A DNA stretch of 64,000 nt from Arion vulgaris (GCA_020796225.1 CM036760.1:5250001-5314000), one strand, 5' to 3'. Shown: positions 1-10,255, counted from the first letter of the stretch. Notes: generated by a model from the letters alone, not told the origin. Program-made: numbers and translations.

Positions 1-289
1 TGTCCGGCATTTGTTCAAGTCCCCTGGTCTTACTCAGGACGATAACTTGAGTACCTCTGAAGTCGGAGAAAATCTGCCTGTATGGCGAGGGAATACTAAT
101 TACGAGTACATTGAGCACACGGCTGCCAGTGTAAGTAATTTACAATGTGCACGCTGCTGCCATTGTAAGATATTGGAAAAAACAGATTTTCACGCAAAAA
201 TCAGTTTCAGAGATAAAACTTCGTCTGAGTTAAAAGCTGACGAAAAAAAAAAAAAAAATGAACTTCATCGCACAAGCAGCAATCGTGAA

Positions 290-520
290 CCACGCAGTAC
301 AACCTGCTGCCATGTAGGTTGGCTGGGGACAGCAAAAGGCTAACGGAGAGTGAACCCAGTAAACGCTGGTTGAAATCAGACACTTCACCGAAGGATAAAC
401 ACTAGAGCTTCAAAGGGTACTGAACGTTGTGACATAAAATTGCGTTCTTGGCAAAGGCTGTGTATATATCACAATTAGAATGATAAACATGGCAGAAAAA
501 GAACGATCGTGAGAGAGAGA
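290..520 (+). mobile_element. Repeat-E copy, 5' truncated
   Basis: The copy runs from the conserved block around 301-345 (cctgctgcc, gttggctggggacagc) through the aacgctggttgaaa block to a gatcgtgagagagaga tail. It matches copies at 12985-13232, 19995-20236, 30160-30605 and 63288-63735. An A-run at 243-259 precedes it. The frame open from 11 to 343 crosses this repeat and has no recognisable domain. No gene is seen in 1-290. Confidence 0.7.
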
Positions 521-928
521 ACCATGCAGTACCGTCCAGATTTGAACCTGCTGCAAATTTGAAAACAAGACAATTGACTATGGATAGAGCCGAGGCCATC
601 AATATGGTATGCCCTTATTTATGTAATGTTGTCGAGTCTAAGACACTGGAACGAGTGTGAGAATTAGGAGTTAAGTTTGGACATGCCAGACAGTGTCATC
701 TTCATGGTAGAGAGAAAGATATACTAACCAACTTCTGATGGGTACAGTGAGCAAGTGAACTTTTTTATGGCTGCTGCAGTGGAGGGCAGAGCATGCATGG
801 GAATGCCCAATTGGCTATCACGTTGATCGCATAACATAATATACTACCACTTCACTACACATACACCCATCGCAAAAAAAAAACTCAAAACAAGGACATA
901 AAATATTTTTATAAAAATGTGGGACTTG
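521..928. other. Unassigned intergenic sequence
   Basis: I see no coding domain, tandem structure or known repeat here. The reverse frame at 402-602 overlaps the Repeat-E tail and is not convincing. Confidence 0.4.
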
Positions 929-1119
929 TCTAGGGAGATGGACTGGCATAGCCAGCCATATCTAGGGAGATGGACTGGCATAGCCAGCCATGTCTAGGGA
1001 GATGGACTGGCATAGCCAGCCATATCTAGGGAGATGGACTGGCATAGCCAGCCATATCTAGGGAGATGGACTGGCATAGCCAGCCATATCTAGGGAGATG
1101 GACTGGCATAGCCAGCCAG
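929..1119. repeat. 32-bp minisatellite, 6 units
   Basis: Six nearly identical 32-bp units start at 929, 961, 993, 1025, 1057 and 1089. Each contains the small inverted repeat ctggc-ata-gccag, so every unit could form a short hairpin. The near identity suggests a recent expansion. Confidence 0.95.
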
Positions 1120-1493
1120 CGGTGGACCTTCTACTGCACAAAGAACTAAAATGAAGTATAACCAGATGGAATTCAACCTGGAAATTCTAACGAACAAAGA
1201 GACAAAAGCGATTTTATAAATAGGAACAATAAACAGGAAGAAACTGTGAAGAGACAAATTATTAAAATAATGGGACTGACAGATGCCAGTATACATGGTA
1301 GGGGATGCAAAGAGATATGTCATAATTACACACTGATATTTTCAGGAGTAGACCATCAAATAATGTCAAGACTTGGGGTAAGGATAGTCATAGAACCAGC
1401 CTGACAAGAAGAATAGTAATGTTTAAAATATATATAAGAAATAATAATGACAGTAAGAATAAAATAACAAGAAACTACTATATATGTACAAAT
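1120..1493. other. Unassigned AT-rich sequence
   Basis: No convincing coding or repeat structure was recognised. The short open frames are AT-rich and lack domains. Confidence 0.4.
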
Positions 1494-1675
1494 CATCTTC
1501 TTCTTCTTTGCCTCCGTTCTTTACGATCAATTTTAAACACTCTTTGTGATATGTTTGATCTTTGCCAAGAATATGTATACTTTGCACATTGGTTTGGTAG
1601 GCCCTAAACGCATAGACTTCTACACGTTTAAGACATGTGCATCCGATTTAAGCCAAATATGTACATGCCATGTAG
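1494..1675 (-). mobile_element. SINE-C copy, 5' truncated
   Basis: On the minus strand this carries the 3' part of SINE-C: the block giving gtctatgcgtttaggg, the block ggcaaagatcaaacatatc, and the terminal aacg...aaagaagaagaaga tail, which appears as ttcttcttcttt at the left edge. The head present in full copies such as 46234-46486 is missing or scrambled. Confidence 0.8.
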
Positions 1676-1820
1676 CGAAAATAATATTTAAGAAGAATGC
1701 TATTTTAAAAATAAGTACACAAGGATAAAACAAAATATAGTGTCAATATAACATCATAGCCTTGTGAGATTTTAACTCAAAACCAGGTAACAACAGATCA
1801 TATATATTTTTTTTTTAAAC

Positions 1821-2095
1821 AGGAGATCCACACAGAGCAAAAGGATGAAAATGGTAGAAGACTTGTTGAGCTATGCAGCCAGCATGATCTTTTCATAGCA
1901 AAAACATTCTTTAAACACAAAGAATCACAGATATATACATGGTACAAATAAATTATTACTTCAAGATCAACTTTATAAATTAGCAAACATTAGCAGAAAT
2001 AGAGACAGAATTTATGCAAGAACAATTCCTAACAGGAATATCAACTGTGATCTTAAAGCAGTCATTGTCACCATGAGATCCAGAAGGAACAGGAA
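1821..2095 (+). pseudogene. LINE endonuclease-domain relic
   Basis: A frame from about 1830 reads DENGRRLVELCSQHDLF, then a TFFKHKESQIYTWYK segment ending in a stop at about 1950. A later segment reads RDRIYARTIPNRNINCD followed by KAVIV. This is the C-terminal part of the apurinic-like endonuclease of non-LTR retrotransposons, the stretch leading to the family's SDH catalytic histidine. The catalytic block is damaged and internal sequence is lost, so it is a dead fragment. The RT that should follow is absent; the 33-bp minisatellite comes next. Confidence 0.7.
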
Positions 2096-2127
2096 ACAAA
2101 GACCACATGTCAGTATCAGTGCAATTT

Positions 2128-3168
2128 GCCTATACCACATTACTTGGTTTAGGTCTACATGCCAGGAACACATTACTTGGTTCAGTTCAACATGTCAGGA
2201 GCACATTACTTGGTTCAGTTCAACATGTCAGGAGCACATTATATGGTTCAGTTCAACATGTCAGGAGCACATTATATGGCTCAGTTCAACATGCCAGGAG
2301 CACATTATATGGTTCAGTTCAACATGTCAGGAGCACGCACATTAGTTGGTTCAGTTCAACATGTCAGGAGCCATTATGGTTCAGTTCAACATGTCAGGAG
2401 CACATTACTTGGTTCAGTTCAACATGTCAGGAGCACATTATATGGTTCAGTTCAACATGTCAGGAGCACATTATATGGCTCAGTTCAACATGCCAGGAGC
2501 ACATTATATGGTTCAGTTCAACATGTCAGAGCACGACATTATTGGTTCAGTTCAACATGTCAGGAGACATTACTTGGTTCAGTTCAACATGTCAGGAGCA
2601 CATTACTTGGTTCAGTTCAACATGTCAGGAGCACATTAGTTGGTTCAGTTCAACATGTCAGGAGCACATTACTTGGTTCAGTTCAACATGTCAGGAACAC
2701 ATTATATGGTTCAGTTCAACATGTCAGGAGCACGCACATTAGTTGGTTCAGTTCAACATGTCAGGAGCGCATCACTTGGTTCAGTTCAACATGTCAGGAC
2801 ACGACATTAGTTGGTTCAGTTCAACATGTCAGGAACACATTAGTTGGTTCAGTTCAACATGTCAGGAACACATTAGTTGGTTCAGTTCAACATGTCAGGA
2901 ACACATTAGTTGGTTCAGTTCAACATGTCAGGAGCGCATCACTTGGTTCAGTTCAGCATGTCAGGAGCACATTACTTGATTCAGTTCTAATTGCCAGGAG
3001 TCCATTAGCTCTGTTTCTACATGCCAGGAGCACATTAGTTAGTTCAGTGTAACAGGCCAGGAGCACATTCGTTAGTTCAGTGTAACAGGCCAGGAGCACA
3101 TTCGTTAGTTCAGTTAAAATCTTCCAGAAGCACATTACTTTGCTCAGTTAAATTTACCAGTAGCATAT
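2128..3168. repeat. 33-bp minisatellite (ggttcagttcaacatgtcag core)
   Basis: About 28 head-to-tail units share the core ggttcagttcaacatgtcag plus a variable cattactt or cattatat stretch. The period is 33 bp, a multiple of three, so long frames stay open and read an 11-residue repeat (WFSSTCQEHIT). Single-base and few-base indels shift the frame repeatedly, and three overlapping frames look equally repetitive. I therefore read it as non-coding satellite DNA. Units become degenerate towards 3168. Confidence 0.93.
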
Positions 3169-3391
3169 TCTTCTTTGTGTTTGTTCTTTATGACCAGTTT
3201 TAATCACTCTTTGTGATATGTTTGATCTTTGCCAAGAACATGTATACGTTGCACATTGGTTTGGTAGGCCCTAAACGCATAGACTTCTACACGCTTCAGC
3301 CAAACCTCCTTAGTCGCCTCTTACGACATGCATGACAGGTAACAGTGGTTCTATTCTTTACACCCCAAATTTGGGCCCTGGTAACCACTCA
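3169..3391 (-). mobile_element. SINE-C copy inside the 33-bp array
   Basis: This near full-length SINE-C lies in minus orientation. The tail ttcttctttg is at the left and the head (gagtggttaccagggcc on the minus strand) at the right. Both flanks are degenerate minisatellite units (accagtagcata and accaggagcaca), so it inserted into the array. Confidence 0.85.
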
Positions 3392-3468
3392 GACCAGGAG
3401 CACATTACTTTTCTCATTAAAATCCTCCAAGAGCACATAGGTTGGCTAGCACGATCTATCTAGAACAC

Positions 3469-4366
3469 TAATGATGTTAAGGGCACAAGAATCGGGTGTG
3501 ACATGTCGTGGATGGCCCAGGCTGAGAGAACAATTGGCCAGATGACAAGATTGCGACCCTACCAAAAGGGGAAGAATGGATCCCGACAGATGGTAGCATG
3601 ACTAACTATCTCAATGTTATCATTACTCTTGGAAGAGAATGTAGAGATTGGGGCAACATGAAAGCTGATCTCGCAGTTAATCAGCTGATAGAAGTTAATG
3701 CAAGGGATGATGATGTTGTTGTATATACCGATGGGTCGGTTCAACGTGGTGAGAAGTCAGAATAGGGTTTCTAGGCTAATGCGCATGGTAGGTTTGTTGC
3801 AGAGCGAAGTGGAGCGTACAGGACACCTACTTCTAGTATGATGATGGAGGTTGAGGCCGTTACTGCTGCTCTCCATTGGATCTCTGGGACTTCATTTACT
3901 GGGGCAGTTGGTGTATCTGACTCTCAGTCGATGCTTCACAAGATCCAGAAGGGCAGGTTTCGGTATGAGTGGGTGTCGTCTAAAGAAGTTTCTAACCTCC
4001 AGAGGTTTACATGGCTCTACTGTCCTGGGCATGTGGGTATTTACGGTAATGAGAGAGCGGACAGACTTGCATCAACAGCATCGATTGTTGGGGAGTTGAA
4101 GATGGATAAGGGGGATGTTTTGGTGTCTTCCGACTGTCTGTTGGATGAGGACACTAAAATCGATGTTGAATCAATCAAGCGATTTCAGCAGTTTGGAGTT
4201 ACCTGTTGTACAAGTCGAACTGGATGCCCGAGGGGCAGAGTGAGAGGTGTGTTTAATCAGCGAGCCACAGGAACCATCAGTATGCATACTCTTTGATCTC
4301 TGTTGGGAAGACTGAGCACCTATAGATCTGCCCGGAGTGCAATGACGTCAGTTTAGTATCCAATAA
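3469..4366 (+). mobile_element. LINE-N insertion with RNase H remnant and 13-bp TSD
   Basis: The perfect direct repeat ctatctagaacac at 3456-3468 and 4367-4379 brackets this 898-bp 5'-truncated element. Translation shows an RNase H fold: VVYTDGS near 3718-3738 (first catalytic Asp), EVEAVTAAL (catalytic Glu), DSQSM (second Asp), then CPGHVGIYGNERADRLA (catalytic His and last Asp). Stops and frameshifts near 3765 and 4200 inactivate it. The 3' end (gcaatgacgtcagtttag) recurs at 57440-57590 and 60765-60935. This is the C-terminal region of a jockey/I-group-like LINE; the exact clade is not determined. Confidence 0.85.
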
Positions 4367-4375
4367 CTATCTAGA

Positions 4376-4396
4376 ACACATTACTTGGTTCAGTGT
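4376..4396. repeat. Continuation of the 33-bp minisatellite
   Basis: Immediately after the LINE-N target duplication the sequence resumes with acacattacttggttcagtg. This shows that LINE-N landed inside the array. Confidence 0.8.
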
Positions 4397-4640
4397 CTAA
4401 AAAGACTCTAAAAGCAAAGGATTGACTTCATTGCACTGGGCTTCTTCATTTTGCTCCGTCCCTGTTGGCACAAATAGCACACCATCTGCTTAGTGTTTTC
4501 TATAAAGCACAAACTCCTTAACTCCAGCAACAATATTAGGGATCTCATGAAAAAATTGCACCTGTACTCGATCCAGATTTGAACCCACACCCTTCAGAAC
4601 GACAGGCAAATGTCTTAACCACTTCACCATAAAGACCCCC
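4397..4640 (-). mobile_element. SINE-B copy
   Basis: The copy is in minus orientation. At the right, the reverse complement carries a tRNA-like head with A-box-like (tggtgaagtggttaagac) and B-box-like (gggttcaaatctgga) segments. The body shows the cactctcggcag-type block and ends with cattgaagtcaatcc-type sequence. It matches copies at 16983-17220, 47440-47680 and 48495-48735. Confidence 0.85.
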
Positions 4641-4850
4641 CTATTTCAGTGTAATCTGGTGAAAGCAAATTACTTGGCTCAGGGAAATCTTCCAGGATCA
4701 CATTGTTTGGCTTAGTGCAATCTTTCAAGAACACATTACTTGATTCAGTGAAATTAGCCAGTGTTACATAATTGGCTCAGTGAAATCTGCCTAGAGAACA
4801 TTATGTGGTTAGCTTCAACGTACTGGGAAGCACATTATTTAACCACAAAT
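4641..4850. repeat. Degenerate tail of the 33-bp minisatellite
   Basis: Five or six diverged units are readable from their cattact/ggctcagtg/aaatct pattern (for example aacacattacttgattcagtg near 4731). Together with 2128-3168 they show that the array once ran to about 4850 before SINE-C, LINE-N and SINE-B split it. Confidence 0.7.
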
Positions 4851-5565
4851 CAAGATGGAGTAAACCATACAGGAAACTATTTCTTTTATGTTGCTATGTA
4901 TTGTGCTATTCATTACACACTTTTATTTACAATTTCTTTTTCATTTTTGTAAAAGCAAGACAACGGTAGTTTCTCTCATTTCCAGTGCCACTTTTGTTTC
5001 CCCACCTGTTTTCAATTATTTAATCAATATATATTTTTTGGATTGCCCTTGCTAGCAGATTTCACAATATTTTTTTTCCCCACATAATCCTCTGCACACT
5101 AATTGGGGCTTAGAGACTTCGCTGCAGCTCTCATTAGTTCAATCTGGAGCCAGTTTGTTCGCTAGATAAAGAAGGGGAAAAAATATCGTAGAAGACTAAC
5201 AAAAATCTGGACATAGTAATGCAGACAAAAATTAAATACATTGGGACAAGGTAATACCTTTTCTTCTACGTACACTAAACAGGCGTCAACTTGAATGTTC
5301 TCAAAGTAAGCAGTGACCAGTCTAAGACTGTCGTTATCTCCACAGAGCAGCGCAGTGAAGTTCATCTTTTGTTATTTATTCTGCTGTGCTATACTCCAAG
5401 CTGCAAATAAGGGCAGCTTTTTTGATTTTGAGACCGCATCTTAAGACTTTCTGTTGTATTTGACAGCAAAATGTCAGGTTGCGTTATTGAACCTCTAAAT
5501 CAGCGTATGGAATGGTCACAAATAGAATAATTCTCTAATTTCAAATTAGGGATATTCTCTACAAG
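4851..5565. other. Unassigned AT-rich sequence
   Basis: No domain or family recognised. The minus frame at 5162-5365 has no identifiable motif. Confidence 0.35.
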
Positions 5566-5569
5566 TTAA

Positions 5570-5640
5570 CGAGAGCCACAGTAGCATAGTTGTTGGTAAA
5601 TTCCATGAGCATGATTCGTAAAGTCGAATCAGAAATGGGG
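5570..5640 (+). mobile_element. SINE-A head fragment
   Basis: The stretch gagagccacagtagcatagttgttgg followed by cgaatca resembles the tRNA-derived head of SINE-A (gagagccgc, tagcgtagttgttagtg). Only the head is seen. Confidence 0.5.
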
Positions 5641-6077
5641 AGACAAAACTGGGTGGAGGTGCTGGTACGGACAGTGACCAGAGAAATCACTTTCATTTTT
5701 GTCCCTGGGCCACGGGAGTCAGTGGTAATGAGCGAGCATATAGATTGACTGGCATGGCTACAATATCAGAGGAGCTGTCATGGACCTGAAATGACATTCT
5801 TGGCGCACTGAGAGTCTTTCCAAACCGAGGAGTTTTAGGGTTGTGAATCCCACTCTCTGACCAGATTGAGAGAGATGGATGTTGACATTGGTGCAGCCCG
5901 AAAAGAACGACATACCACATATGCTAAGAGATTGATTAATCAATATCAAATTGGTTTGGGCTGCTGGATTTGTTGAGTCGGAGATTGGAGATCTATGGAC
6001 GTGTCTGGAGTGCTGTGATGATAGTCCTTTGATAACTGATAGTGAATTTGCTTTTTAGACTAGTGGTCCGAGTTCTT
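5640..6077 (+). pseudogene. LINE-N C-terminal relic
   Basis: A broken frame near 5695-5790 reads GVSGNERAYRLTGMA, matching the last RNase H motif (GNERADRLA) with Asp changed to Tyr. Downstream sequence up to ggagtgctgtgatgatag matches the 3' region seen again at 23070-23300. Several stops and frameshifts are present. Confidence 0.6.
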
Positions 6078-6975
6078 CTGCGATCAATTTCTAATGTGAC
6101 TACCCCAGTATGTGTCATAAATAAGACAGTGGACTTGAGGTCTTCACTGGTTCCCACATAGTTTATTTTATAGGGTTGTTTCTGTTGGCCAGATTTCCAT
6201 TCTGAGATTTCCATTCTCATACTGACCAGGCTGGGGTAGTCTTGCAGGATGTGCTCTGGGGGCCGTTTTTGGGGCTACACAGGTGCAGGCAGCGAGTCCC
6301 TGAGACCCATTCTATGGAGGGTGCTCTGAGATCGCAGTGTACCGTTTCAAGTCTGAAGACTGTGGTCTGTGCTTTACTGTTTATGGTATTTATACTGTCA
6401 TGCTCTGGGTTGTATCCTCCATTTGTTTTTCTCCACATAATTTTTCTGGATTTTTTCAGGAGAGTCTTTGCTTCTGTAAAGCTTTGTTTTGAGTGGTGTT
6501 GTGCTATGCTCCCTCCAGCCCTTGCTGAGTTTGTCAGCCTTTTCATTTCCTGGTATGCCACAATGTGCTGGTATCCACTGTAAGACTAATTCTGATTTCT
6601 TTGACAGCAAGCTGATTTTTTCCCTTATACCCTGTATGAGCATGTCTTGTTTGGGACATGAGATGGCCTGGAGAACAGATCTTGAATCACTAAAAAAATC
6701 AATATATTTTCTTGACACCTGCTGGTTGGTGAGAATTTGCACAGTTGCAAGGAGGGCTATTGCCTCTGCTCTAAAGTTTGTGCATGTTTCTTCTGCTGCA
6801 GGAGCGTGCTGCTGTGTTTCCTCTGGGTGTGTAATATAGATTCCTGCCTCTCTTCCTGATATCATCTGTAGCTTGTCCAAAGGGGGGGGTTAGTGCTCTT
6901 GTAGCATTAGGAGTGACCTGGCTCTTTGCTCTGTATTGTTTTTTAGGTTATTCCTGGACATTTTTTAGGTTGCCA
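6078..6975 (-). mobile_element. LINE-J2 RNase H-end copy, defective
   Basis: On the minus strand, 6880-6500 reads AGIYITHPEETQ, then TCTNFRAEAIALLA (catalytic Glu), FFSDSRSVLQAI (Asp), and LQWIPAHCGIPGNEKADKL (His and Asp). A frameshift near 6490-6560 moves the remainder into another frame (KRLTNSARAGGSI, then the HDSINTINSKAQTTVFRL block) that ends before the gcagaagaa 3' tail at the left edge. The first TDGS motif is deleted around a C-run at 6880-6890. It is closest to the copy at 13831-14785. The family supplies RNase H activity for retrotransposition; this copy cannot. Confidence 0.85.
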
Positions 6976-7173
6976 CCTTCATTGCCTGGATTTCTGTATC
7001 ATAGCTTTTCTTCTATCTTATGTTATTTTTTAGTCATTTTTATCAGCTTATGTGTTTTGTAGCTTAGATGTTTTGGTTCAGCTTTTCCATCTTTTCATAT
7101 TTTGTTTTATTGGTATATTTTATCCTTGTCAAAACATCGATTTAATCTGTTCTTTCTCTTTGTTATTGTTGCA

Positions 7174-7705
7174 TGTTGTGCTCAAGGAAGTCTGGTCTTG
7201 TATTCATAGAAGTTTGATGTGTTGTGCCCAAGGAAGTCAGGTCTTGTATTCATAGAAGTTTGATGTGTTGTGCCCAAGGAAGTCTGGTCTTGTATTCATA
7301 GAAGTTTAATGTGTTGCCCAGGTCAGGTCTTGTATTCATAGAAGTTTGATTGTTGTGCCCAAGAAAGTCTGGTCTTGTATTCATAGAAGTTTGATGTGTT
7401 GTGCCCAAGGAAGTCTGGTCTTGTATTCATAGAAGTTTGATGTGTTGTGCCCAAGAAGTCAGGTCTTGTATTCATAGAAGTTTGATGTTGTGCCCAAGGA
7501 AGTCTGGTCTTGTATTCATAGAAGTTTGATGTGTTGTACCCAAGGAAGTCTGGTCTTGTATTCATAGAAGTTTGATGTGTTGTACCCAAGGAAGTCAGGT
7601 CTTGTATTCATAGAAGTTGGATGTTGTGCCCAAGGAAGTCAGGTCTTGTATTCATAGAAGTTGGATGTTGTGCCCAAGAAAGTCAGGTCTTACTTTTAGA
7701 AGTTA
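7174..7705. repeat. 46-bp minisatellite
   Basis: About 11 units of roughly 46 bp carry gttgtgcccaaggaagtc and ggtcttgtattcatagaagt. Small deletions occur in several units. The array lies just upstream of the first alpha-arrestin exon in the window, so it probably belongs to an intron. The minus frame at 7323-7589 is an artefact of the repeat. Confidence 0.93.
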
Positions 7706-7895
7706 AACTACCTTTATGTTTTCATAATCCGACACTGAAGTATAGTTTTTCTGCAGTCTACACCATTATTAATTCAAGTTAACAGTTATACTGATGTATG
7801 TTTCAATCAAGTACATATCTAGTTATGTTAAGTTGTTTTCTGAGTGTATGTCATACCTATCTTCACTTCTGAATGTATACCACTTATATTTGTAG

Positions 7896-8078
7896 ATACC
7901 ACAAGATTTAGAAGGGGAGGAGATGTATGAAGGTTGCTGCTGTGATTCTGGGAATGTCACTGCACATCTACGTCTTCAGAAGAGTGGCTTTGTCTCTGGA
8001 GAGCCGATGTACTATGATATGATGATTCATAACAAGGCCACCTCTACCATATGTGGAATTGCCTTGTCTCTAATTCAG
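7896..8078 (+). CDS. Alpha-arrestin gene, internal exon (start of arrestin C domain)
   Basis: This exon has 61 codons in phase 0, between an acceptor (atttgtag) and the donor cag|gtacag. It reads IPQDLEGEEM, then CCCDSGNVTAHLRLQKSGFV and SGEPMYYDMMIHNKATS, ending CGIALSLIQ. In arrestin domain-containing (ARRDC) proteins this is the linker into the arrestin C domain: two beta strands with the G-x-V-T ... K-x-G-[FY]-x-x-G-E pattern. The family comprises membrane-trafficking adaptors that recruit NEDD4-type ubiquitin ligases to receptors and transporters. The N-terminal arrestin domain (roughly 120-150 residues) is not in the window. The donor is unusual because a pogo/Tigger element starts at 8082. 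Confidence 0.9.
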
Positions 8079-8081
8079 GTA

Positions 8082-8892
8082 CAGTAGAACCCACTTATAT
8101 CGACCTCGGTTAACTCGCCAACCCTATTAAGTCGACGCTTTTGAAGTGGAACCGCCAAATTCTCTCTTTGTCTTAGCATTTTCTCATCGGATATCTCAAT
8201 TCTTTTATGTCGCCGAACCCTAATATCTCGAGCACAAAAGAGGGCCAAATTTGCCACTTAACGTTGGTTATCTCGATCCCCATGACCATGGGTGTTAACT
8301 CAAGCACATCTGCATGCGGCAATGACAAAGAAGATGAAGAAGATGCGGACGAAGATTTGGAACCAATTCCCTCAGCTGGTGAGGTGGTAGAAATGCTACA
8401 GAAAATTCGACGGTATGGTTCTTTTGTAGGAGATGAAACTGTTTTAGACAGCATAAATAATATTGAAGCATTTGTTTTCAAGCAGACTGTTAAAGGCAAA
8501 AAGCAACAAAGCATTTTAGACTTTGTAAAGAAACCATAGTAACCGCGTGTACGATACTTTTCAGAGCTGTGTCAGTTTGTATAAATAAAGGTTTGTATCG
8601 AGAATCGACGGAGGTTTTTATTTTATATTGGTAAATTTCTGCTGTTAGTTGGTGCACATATACCTTTTGTTGTTAGCAAACATGTATGTACATTTTTATA
8701 GCATGCCGATCGCTTCATCAAACAAATAACACGTGCATGTACATTCTCATTTATTAACGCACATCATGTACATAAAGAAATTTCAAGCACATGTTAATAT
8801 TTTGCCGCCATATTGGTTTTCGTTTATCTCGATCATCGGTTATCCCGAAGCTTTTGGCAAACCCTAGGCCGGCACATAACCGGGTTCTACTG
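8082..8892 (+). mobile_element. Non-autonomous pogo/Tigger-like DNA transposon
   Basis: The terminal inverted repeats begin cagtagaaccc at 8082 and end gggttctactg at 8892, flanked by the TA target duplication (8080-8081 and 8893-8894) typical of Tc1/mariner-pogo elements. The 811-bp body keeps only the 3' end of a transposase gene and has lost the DNA-binding and DDE catalytic parts. It sits within the first bases of an alpha-arrestin intron. Confidence 0.9.
8207..8539 (+). pseudogene. Pogo/Tigger transposase C-terminal remnant
   Basis: The 110-codon frame has an acidic stretch (DKEDEEDADEDLEPIPSA), a helical EVVEMLQKIRRY segment, and the tail KGKKQQSILDFVKKP. Acidic-EPIP and KQ-x-x-I-x-x-F tails are typical C-termini of Tigger-type transposases. 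The catalytic DDE domain is gone, so it is inactive. The ATG used is merely the first in the frame. Confidence 0.7.
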
Positions 8893-8989
8893 TACAAAGT
8901 TCAAACTTACAGAAAACTGAATTGTTTATATAGACCAGTTCTGCGCACAATCCTTCTGTAGGCAACAATAAAGATAAATGTTGAATACC

Positions 8990-9245
8990 ACAGTTGCCCT
9001 TGTGCTGCCAGGGCCCGTAAGGGAAGCAAAGAATAGTAACACTGCGACCTACAAGGCGTGTCGTAAGAGACGACTGATGTAGGACTAGGGAAAGCTATTC
9101 TTGTAAATAAAAAGCATTGCAGAAATTGGATGGACTAGCCTAATAGTATGTACATAACTGGCACAATGTATATATGCTCTTAGGCTCAGATCACATACAC
9201 AGATTGGTTAACAAGTTGTCGATATGGAGCATTCAAAGAACACCA
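8990..9245 (+). mobile_element. SINE-D copy
   Basis: It matches the copy at 10966-11232 with blocks gggaagcaaagaatagtaac, gcgacctacaaggc, aactggcacaatgta and gctcttaggctcagatcac, ending cgatatggagcattcaaagaa. It lies in the first alpha-arrestin intron. Confidence 0.85.
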
Positions 9246-9249
9246 GTTG

Positions 9250-9315
9250 TAGTAGAGAGCCGCAATAGCTTCGTGATGAGTAAACTTACTTTGTAAGCGA
9301 GTTGGCCCTGACAAC
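9250..9315 (+). mobile_element. SINE-A head fragment
   Basis: The segment gagagccgcaatagcttcg followed by gagtaaacttactttgtaag parallels the tRNA-like head of SINE-A. The body is absent. Confidence 0.5.
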
Positions 9316-9359
9316 ACACAGGCGCACAGAGAGTACAAAGATGTTGATTCTAACCAGAG

Positions 9360-9582
9360 TAAAATGTTGTGAATCGCATGTTGATAATACAGGGTTTCGA
9401 ATCCGACCGCTACAGATGCATTTTTTCTGGAGACCCTAGTATTGTTGCCAGAGCTGCGAAGTTTGTGCTTTGTGCAATACTCTCGGTAGGTGGCATGCCA
9501 TTTCTGTGGAGAGGGACCAGGCCATATGGGTTAAAACCCGGTACAATGAAGTCAATCCTTCGGCTTAAAAACCCCTTTAATC
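9360..9582 (+). mobile_element. SINE-B copy
   Basis: A B-box-like ggtttcgaatccgacc is followed by the SINE-B body (gtgctttgtgcaatactctc, ccatttctgtggagagg) and the 3' end caatgaagtcaatccttcgg. Plus orientation, intronic. Confidence 0.85.
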
Positions 9583-9661
9583 GCATGCACAATACACCTC
9601 CTATATATCTATATCATATTCATGTCATAGTTGACAAATAAGACACAAATGCCTGTTAAAT

Positions 9662-9847
9662 TTCTTATACTGACGCTGTGAGGCAAAACAAGATTAGCGC
9701 AAAGAAGATCCTGAAATTTTCAAAGAATTTGGGCTTTTGTTTCCATGAAGTACACCACTTGTTTTTTGTGAAAAGTTTTGAATAAATTTGAATAAATCTT
9801 CTTTCTTTTCTCCAATTCTGTTTTGCCTCACAGCGTCAGAATAAGAA
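9662..9847. repeat. Fold-back inverted repeat
   Basis: Perfect 21-base arms lie at 9670-9690 (ctgacgctgtgaggcaaaac...) and 9819-9839, extended outward by ttcttat/ataagaa around one mismatch. The right arm continues into LINE-derived sequence, so the left arm looks like an inverted duplication of the LINE 3' region. It could form a long hairpin in the intronic transcript. Confidence 0.85.
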
Positions 9848-10255
9848 GAGATTTCTAGAACGAGCCCTTTTGTGTGCTTCATAAATAGTGTCTTTCCTTG
9901 CCTCTTTTATCACTGAGGTCCACCTTTTGTGTGACCTGCCTTTTGCTTTGTATCCATTGTATCAGAGTAACATTTCTCTTAGAGGTGCACTGTCTGTTGG
10001 TAATCTGCTTATGTGGCAGAACCATTTAATTTGTTGTTTCTAGATGAAGTTCAATACTGATTTGTATCCACATTTTTCCTGGTGTCTTCATTTCTCCACT
10101 GTTCTCTTCATTTCTCCACTGGTCTCTTTTTGTTACCTCCAGCATTCTGCGTGGAAACTTCATCTCTGTCGTGACTAGTTTTCTTCTAACATCTGGTGTC
10201 AACATCCAGGTTTGACACTGATATCATAATGTGAGGAGAAGATTGTGTGAACATT
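9690..10255 (-). pseudogene. LINE-R RT C-terminal relic
   Basis: On the minus strand a broken frame reads, in order, CQTWMLTPDVRRKL, KFPRRMLEVTKRDQWRN, then KCYSDTMDTKQKAGHTKG and MKHTKGLVLEISSYSDAV. This has the pattern of the C-terminal region after the RT in CR1/RTE-group LINEs (C-x-[ST]-W-x-[LM] ... R-x-M ... K-R-x-G). A related fragment lies at 44320-44510. Confidence 0.6.

Noticed and set aside
11..343. 110-residue plus-strand protein at the window start
   Set aside because: It runs through an A-run and into Repeat-E; no domain or splice sites recognised.
2107..3052. Long open frames encoding an 11-residue repeat
   Set aside because: The 33-bp period keeps frames open by itself. Three different frames are equally repetitive and indels shift between them. 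No start context, splice logic or domain.
6242..6839. Two plus-strand proteins of about 115 residues
   Set aside because: Antisense shadows of the LINE-J2 RNase H region, which has clear catalytic motifs on the minus strand.
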